Source: Elusimicrobia bacterium CG06_land_8_20_14_3_00_38_11 (GTDB lineage: Bacteria > Elusimicrobiota > UBA8919). From it: DNA of 7,555 nt. Below, one piece after another: positions 5,047 through 7,555 of the stretch. Position numbers and translations under genes: made by a program. The notes beneath the pieces were generated by a model. The model did not search any database and had not been told where the DNA came from. It was given only the letters and a program-made list of their open reading frames with translations. Location of the stretch: NCBI GenBank assembly GCA_002780205.1, contig PEVQ01000067.1:274-7828 (forward strand), given 5' to 3'. Every line of letters starts with the position of its first letter. The stretch's first letter is position 1.

Positions 5047-5141
5047 CCACCGAGTCACAGAGAACACAGAGTTAGAATAACTAAATATTCAAAAAACTTT
5101 TAGTATAAATTAATTTCTCTGTGAACTCCGTGCCTCTGTGG
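5047..5141. repeat. CCACAGAGGCACAGAG inverted repeat after the yibQ-like gene
   Basis: Arms 5047-5071 and 5117-5141 are inverted copies matching at 20 of 25 positions (CCACxGAGxCACxGAG, then CACAGAG) around a 45-base AT-rich spacer. The higher-coordinate arm lies inside the end of the yibQ-like gene and encodes its last ten or so residues. It is the same repeat family as the tandem copy inside tsaD. Confidence 0.8.
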
Positions 5142-6207
5142 CCATGAAGTTTTCTTGGCTTTTCAAGTATTCGGAAACAGTTAGAAATGTTATTTCTTCT
5201 TTCTCAAATTCCGGAATCATTTTTGTCAACGCTGCGGGTAAATTTTTTTTGTGAATGTGACCGATAGCGATGCAACCGCCGTCTCTTTTTATCCTTTTTT
5301 TGAACAACGATAGTTGCTTTAAGATATATTGAAAATTATCTTCATTGTCAAGAAATATTTCATTTTGTCTAGTTGGGATTCCCATTGCTTTAGCGGTTTT
5401 ATATGCAACAGATTTCGGAGAAGTAAAGGAATCCACAAAAATAAGATTTTTCGCCTTAACTACTTTTAAGAATTCTTCCATTTTGGTTTTGTCCTGCGTA
5501 AAAGCACTTCCCATATGGTTGTTAATGCCTACCGCACCGCCAACATTTGCAAGATTTTTTTTAACTTTTTTTTCAATTTCTTCGGCGGACATATTCAGAA
5601 GAATTGCGGCTTTACCGGGATTGACTTTCGGGTACCCCTCTGGTTCCATCGGTTGATGAAGAAAAAAAATGTAATTTTGTTTTTTAAGTTTGTCGGCGAG
5701 ATAACCCGAATATTTTTCAAACGGCAGAATGCTGAATGTTAAAGGAATGCCTAAAGATAAAAAATTTTCAAGTTCATCTTTTTTATAGCCGACATCGTCA
5801 ATAATAATCGCTGCTTTGTATTTCAGCGGCTTCATCTCTATGAATAAAATTTTGTTTAGTATATTCCCGTTTATTGACACCGTCAAAAGATTTAGCGCTT
5901 TGTCAAAATCAACTTCAACGGGGAATTCGGAAAGAGAAATTTTAATTTCCGTTATAATATCAGCAGTTTTTTTGTCGGTTTTGATTTCTTTTACGAATTG
6001 TATCCATTTTGCAGTTTGGGTTCTTTTTTGTATGCGGAAATTTTTTATTATATTCTCGTCTACTATCCCAAAACTTGTAAGTACTTTGTTTGTTTGTATA
6101 TCAATTTTGTTGGCAAGCGATGAATAATTTTCCGGCTGTTGCCGTAAATAAAAAATAACAGCAATTACAATAATTACAAGAATAACGACCCGCAAAATTT
6201 TTTTCAT
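5110..6207 (-). CDS. Divergent polysaccharide deacetylase family protein (YibQ-like)
   Basis: A 365-residue envelope protein with an N-terminal membrane anchor or uncleaved signal (residues 5-21), a poorly conserved linker to ~128, and a divergent polysaccharide deacetylase (DUF610) domain at about 130-347. Seen: AAIIIDDVG at 132-140 with the paired aspartates 137-138, FFLHQPMEP at 181-189, NNHMGS at 229-234, VDS at 258-260 and GHIHK at 316-320. These match the family's conserved Asp/His positions and suggest hydrolysis of a cell-wall or other polysaccharide group outside the membrane; the substrate is not established. HQPMEP replaces the more usual HLPMEP. The ATG overlaps the ctpA stop (ATGA), a common ctpA-yibQ arrangement in diderms, and translation is probably coupled because no Shine-Dalgarno sequence is visible. 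The final residues MATEARSSQRN are read from a CACAGAG-type repeat and are unlikely to belong to the original protein. Confidence 0.9.
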   Translation of the reverse strand: MKKILRVVILVIIVIAVIFYLRQQPENYSSLANKIDIQTNKVLTSFGIVDENIIKNFRIQKRTQTAKWIQFVKEIKTDKKTADIITEIKISLSEFPVEVDFDKALNLLTVSINGNILNKILFIEMKPLKYKAAIIIDDVGYKKDELENFLSLGIPLTFSILPFEKYSGYLADKLKKQNYIFFLHQPMEPEGYPKVNPGKAAILLNMSAEEIEKKVKKNLANVGGAVGINNHMGSAFTQDKTKMEEFLKVVKAKNLIFVDSFTSPKSVAYKTAKAMGIPTRQNEIFLDNEDNFQYILKQLSLFKKRIKRDGGCIAIGHIHKKNLPAALTKMIPEFEKEEITFLTVSEYLKSQENFMATEARSSQRN

Positions 6208-7508
6208 TTTTGTATAAGTATATCGCGCACTTTCAATACCTGAACCGCTCTTTCAAGAATCTCATCTTTTACTATATCTTTTTGCTCTCCGGGTCCAGCC
6301 GTTGATGTTTTTACATCGTATTTTTTATCCCTGGCTCTGGCATTTGCAATTTCAGTATCAATTTCCTGTTTTTGAAGTGCTATCTCGGTTTCGCGTGGGA
6401 CCTCAACAACTATATCCGGAGTTATACCGCCGGTTTTCTTTTCTTCGTCACGGTGAATACATTTTCCCGACGGTGTGTAATACTTTTGCGTCGTAAGTCG
6501 CAGCGATGCCTCGCCTTCTAAAGGAAGTAATGACTGCACGGAACCCTTGCCGAACGACTGCATTCCGATAATAATTCCCCTTTTGTTATCCTGCATGCAA
6601 CCGGCAACTATTTCGCTGCCGGATGCGGAACCCCTGTTGACCAACACGGCAATCGGAATATCTGAATACGGAGCAGTTGCGTCGGCACGATATTCATATT
6701 TCGGAAATTTTCTGCCTTGAGTATAGACGATAAGTTTGTTTTCGCCGACAAATCTTTTGCAGATGTCCGCTGCGGTATTGAGCAGTCCGCCCGGGTCATT
6801 TCTCAAATCAACAATTAAAGATTTCATTCCTTTGTTTTTCAAATCTAACAATGCCTTGTCAAGTTCTTCAATCGTCTTGGCGGTCATCTCGGTAATTCTT
6901 AAATATCCGATTGACTCATTGAGCATTTTTACACTTGTTACAGTGATAATCGGAATGTCCTCGCGGGTTATCGTTAAATCAAACGGCTCAGTTTTTTCTC
7001 TCGCTATCGTAATGGTAACTTTTGTTCCGGGTTTTCCGCGAAGTTTCTCTACCGCTTTATCGGTTGAAATATCCTTGGCGTTTTCACCGTCAATTTTTAT
7101 GATTTTATCCTCCGGTAAAATTCCTTGTTTCCATGCAGGTGTGCCGGGAATAGGTGTGACAACTGTAATCCATCCGTCTTTTGAAGATGAAATTCTTATG
7201 CCGAGCCCTCCGAAATGTCCTTCCGTGTGGACCTTCATTTCTTTCGCTTCCTGCGGCTTCATAAACTGCGAATAGGGGTCAAGAGTTCTTATCATACCGT
7301 CTGCTGCCCCATAAATAAGTTTTTTCATATCCGGCTCGTCCACATAACTTTCACGGACATAGACCAATATCTGGGATAAAATTTTTATCTGACTGTAAAT
7401 ATCATCGCCGGTGGCTTTTATAGTGTCAAATTTCAATAACGACACACTGATTACAAAAAATGTCACCGCAACAAAAACCCAACTTTTTTTCTTAATTTTT
7501 CCGAACAT
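6204..7508 (-). CDS. ctpA: S41 carboxyl-terminal processing protease
   Basis: A 434-residue S41-family protease that cuts exported proteins near their C-termini and in many bacteria helps regulate peptidoglycan hydrolases. Seen: a basic start and one membrane anchor/signal at about residues 9-26, helical N-terminal region to ~95, PDZ domain at ~97-185 (GGLGIRI; KIIKIDG), and catalytic core ~195-365. Core motifs are DLRNDPGGLL at 234-243, NRGSASGSE with Ser296 as the likely nucleophile, and SFGKGSVQ with the general base Lys321 and Gln325 four residues later. The 25-residue Ser-Lys spacing matches known CtpA enzymes. ATG at 7508 is chosen because GGAGGA lies just before it; a TTG at 7550 in the same frame would add 14 Lys-rich residues. 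It is followed directly by the yibQ-like gene with a 4-base overlap. A Lys/Glu-rich C-terminal tail follows the core. Confidence 0.95.
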   Translation of the reverse strand: MFGKIKKKSWVFVAVTFFVISVSLLKFDTIKATGDDIYSQIKILSQILVYVRESYVDEPDMKKLIYGAADGMIRTLDPYSQFMKPQEAKEMKVHTEGHFGGLGIRISSSKDGWITVVTPIPGTPAWKQGILPEDKIIKIDGENAKDISTDKAVEKLRGKPGTKVTITIAREKTEPFDLTITREDIPIITVTSVKMLNESIGYLRITEMTAKTIEELDKALLDLKNKGMKSLIVDLRNDPGGLLNTAADICKRFVGENKLIVYTQGRKFPKYEYRADATAPYSDIPIAVLVNRGSASGSEIVAGCMQDNKRGIIIGMQSFGKGSVQSLLPLEGEASLRLTTQKYYTPSGKCIHRDEEKKTGGITPDIVVEVPRETEIALQKQEIDTEIANARARDKKYDVKTSTAGPGEQKDIVKDEILERAVQVLKVRDILIQK

Positions 7509-7511
7509 TTT

Positions 7512-7517
7512 TCCTCC
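7512..7517 (-). promoter_or_regulatory. Shine-Dalgarno of ctpA
   Basis: GGAGGA on the minus strand, immediately upstream (3-4 bases) of the ATG at 7508. It is the strongest ribosome-binding site among the minus-strand genes and decides for this start over the TTG at 7550. Confidence 0.8.
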
Positions 7518-7555
7518 AAATTTTTTCAACTTTTTCTTTTCTAATCGCAAGCGAG

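Noticed and set aside
6736..7275. 179-codon open frame on the plus strand opposite ctpA
   Set aside because: It is fully antisense to a strongly supported S41 protease, shows no recognisable domain, and reflects codon bias of the real gene.
7492..7554. Possible C-terminus of an upstream gene overlapping the ctpA start (frame ending SLAIRKEKVEKIWRKNVRKN)
   Set aside because: Only 20 codons are visible, the sequence is a generic AT-rich Lys-rich read, and it matches no family end I know, including the envC-type neighbours often found before ctpA.

Overview
The window is an AT-rich, gene-dense piece of bacterial chromosome. Every intact gene is on the minus strand, so it reads from high to low coordinates. 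The order is: a periplasmic carboxyl-terminal protease (ctpA), a YibQ-type divergent polysaccharide deacetylase, tsaD (tRNA t6A synthesis), larB and larC (nickel-pincer cofactor synthesis), three consecutive PII-type signalling proteins, and an unrecognised multi-pass membrane protein. The first ~120 bases are a GC-richer (about 58% G+C by hand count) plus-strand remnant of an IS3-family transposase OrfA, cut off at its junction with AT-rich DNA (about 37%).

The ctpA and yibQ-like pair suggests a diderm (Gram-negative-type) bacterium. The gene mix, AT richness and dense family of small repeats resemble uncultured lineages such as Elusimicrobiota or Omnitrophota. That placement is an impression only; no rRNA or other phylogenetic marker was analysed.

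Layout. 7508-5110: envelope pair ctpA-yibQ, translationally coupled by an ATGA overlap. 5109-4903: a 200-bp repeat-filled gap. 4890-3784: tsaD. 3738-1887: larB and larC. LarB makes the biscarboxylated pyridinium mononucleotide and LarC inserts nickel. LarE (sulfur transfer) and LarA (the racemase) are not in the window. 1890-793: three PII paralogues, the first coupled to larC by another ATGA overlap. All three keep most of the ATP-binding end but have lost T-loop residues needed for classical 2-oxoglutarate sensing and uridylylation. This suggests a specialised, possibly nickel- or cofactor-linked, PII module. 697-128: membrane protein ending at the IS remnant.

The most striking feature is a set of about eight small palindromic or degenerate repeats, of at least six sequence types, within 4.4 kb. 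They fill most gene junctions, and several have entered coding sequence. TsaD carries two in-frame repeat-derived insertions plus a repeat-derived C-terminal tail. LarB and the YibQ-like protein also end in repeat-encoded tails. Genes whose 5' ends lie next to repeats generally lack a Shine-Dalgarno sequence, whereas ctpA and the first two PII genes, which are clear of repeats, have good ones.
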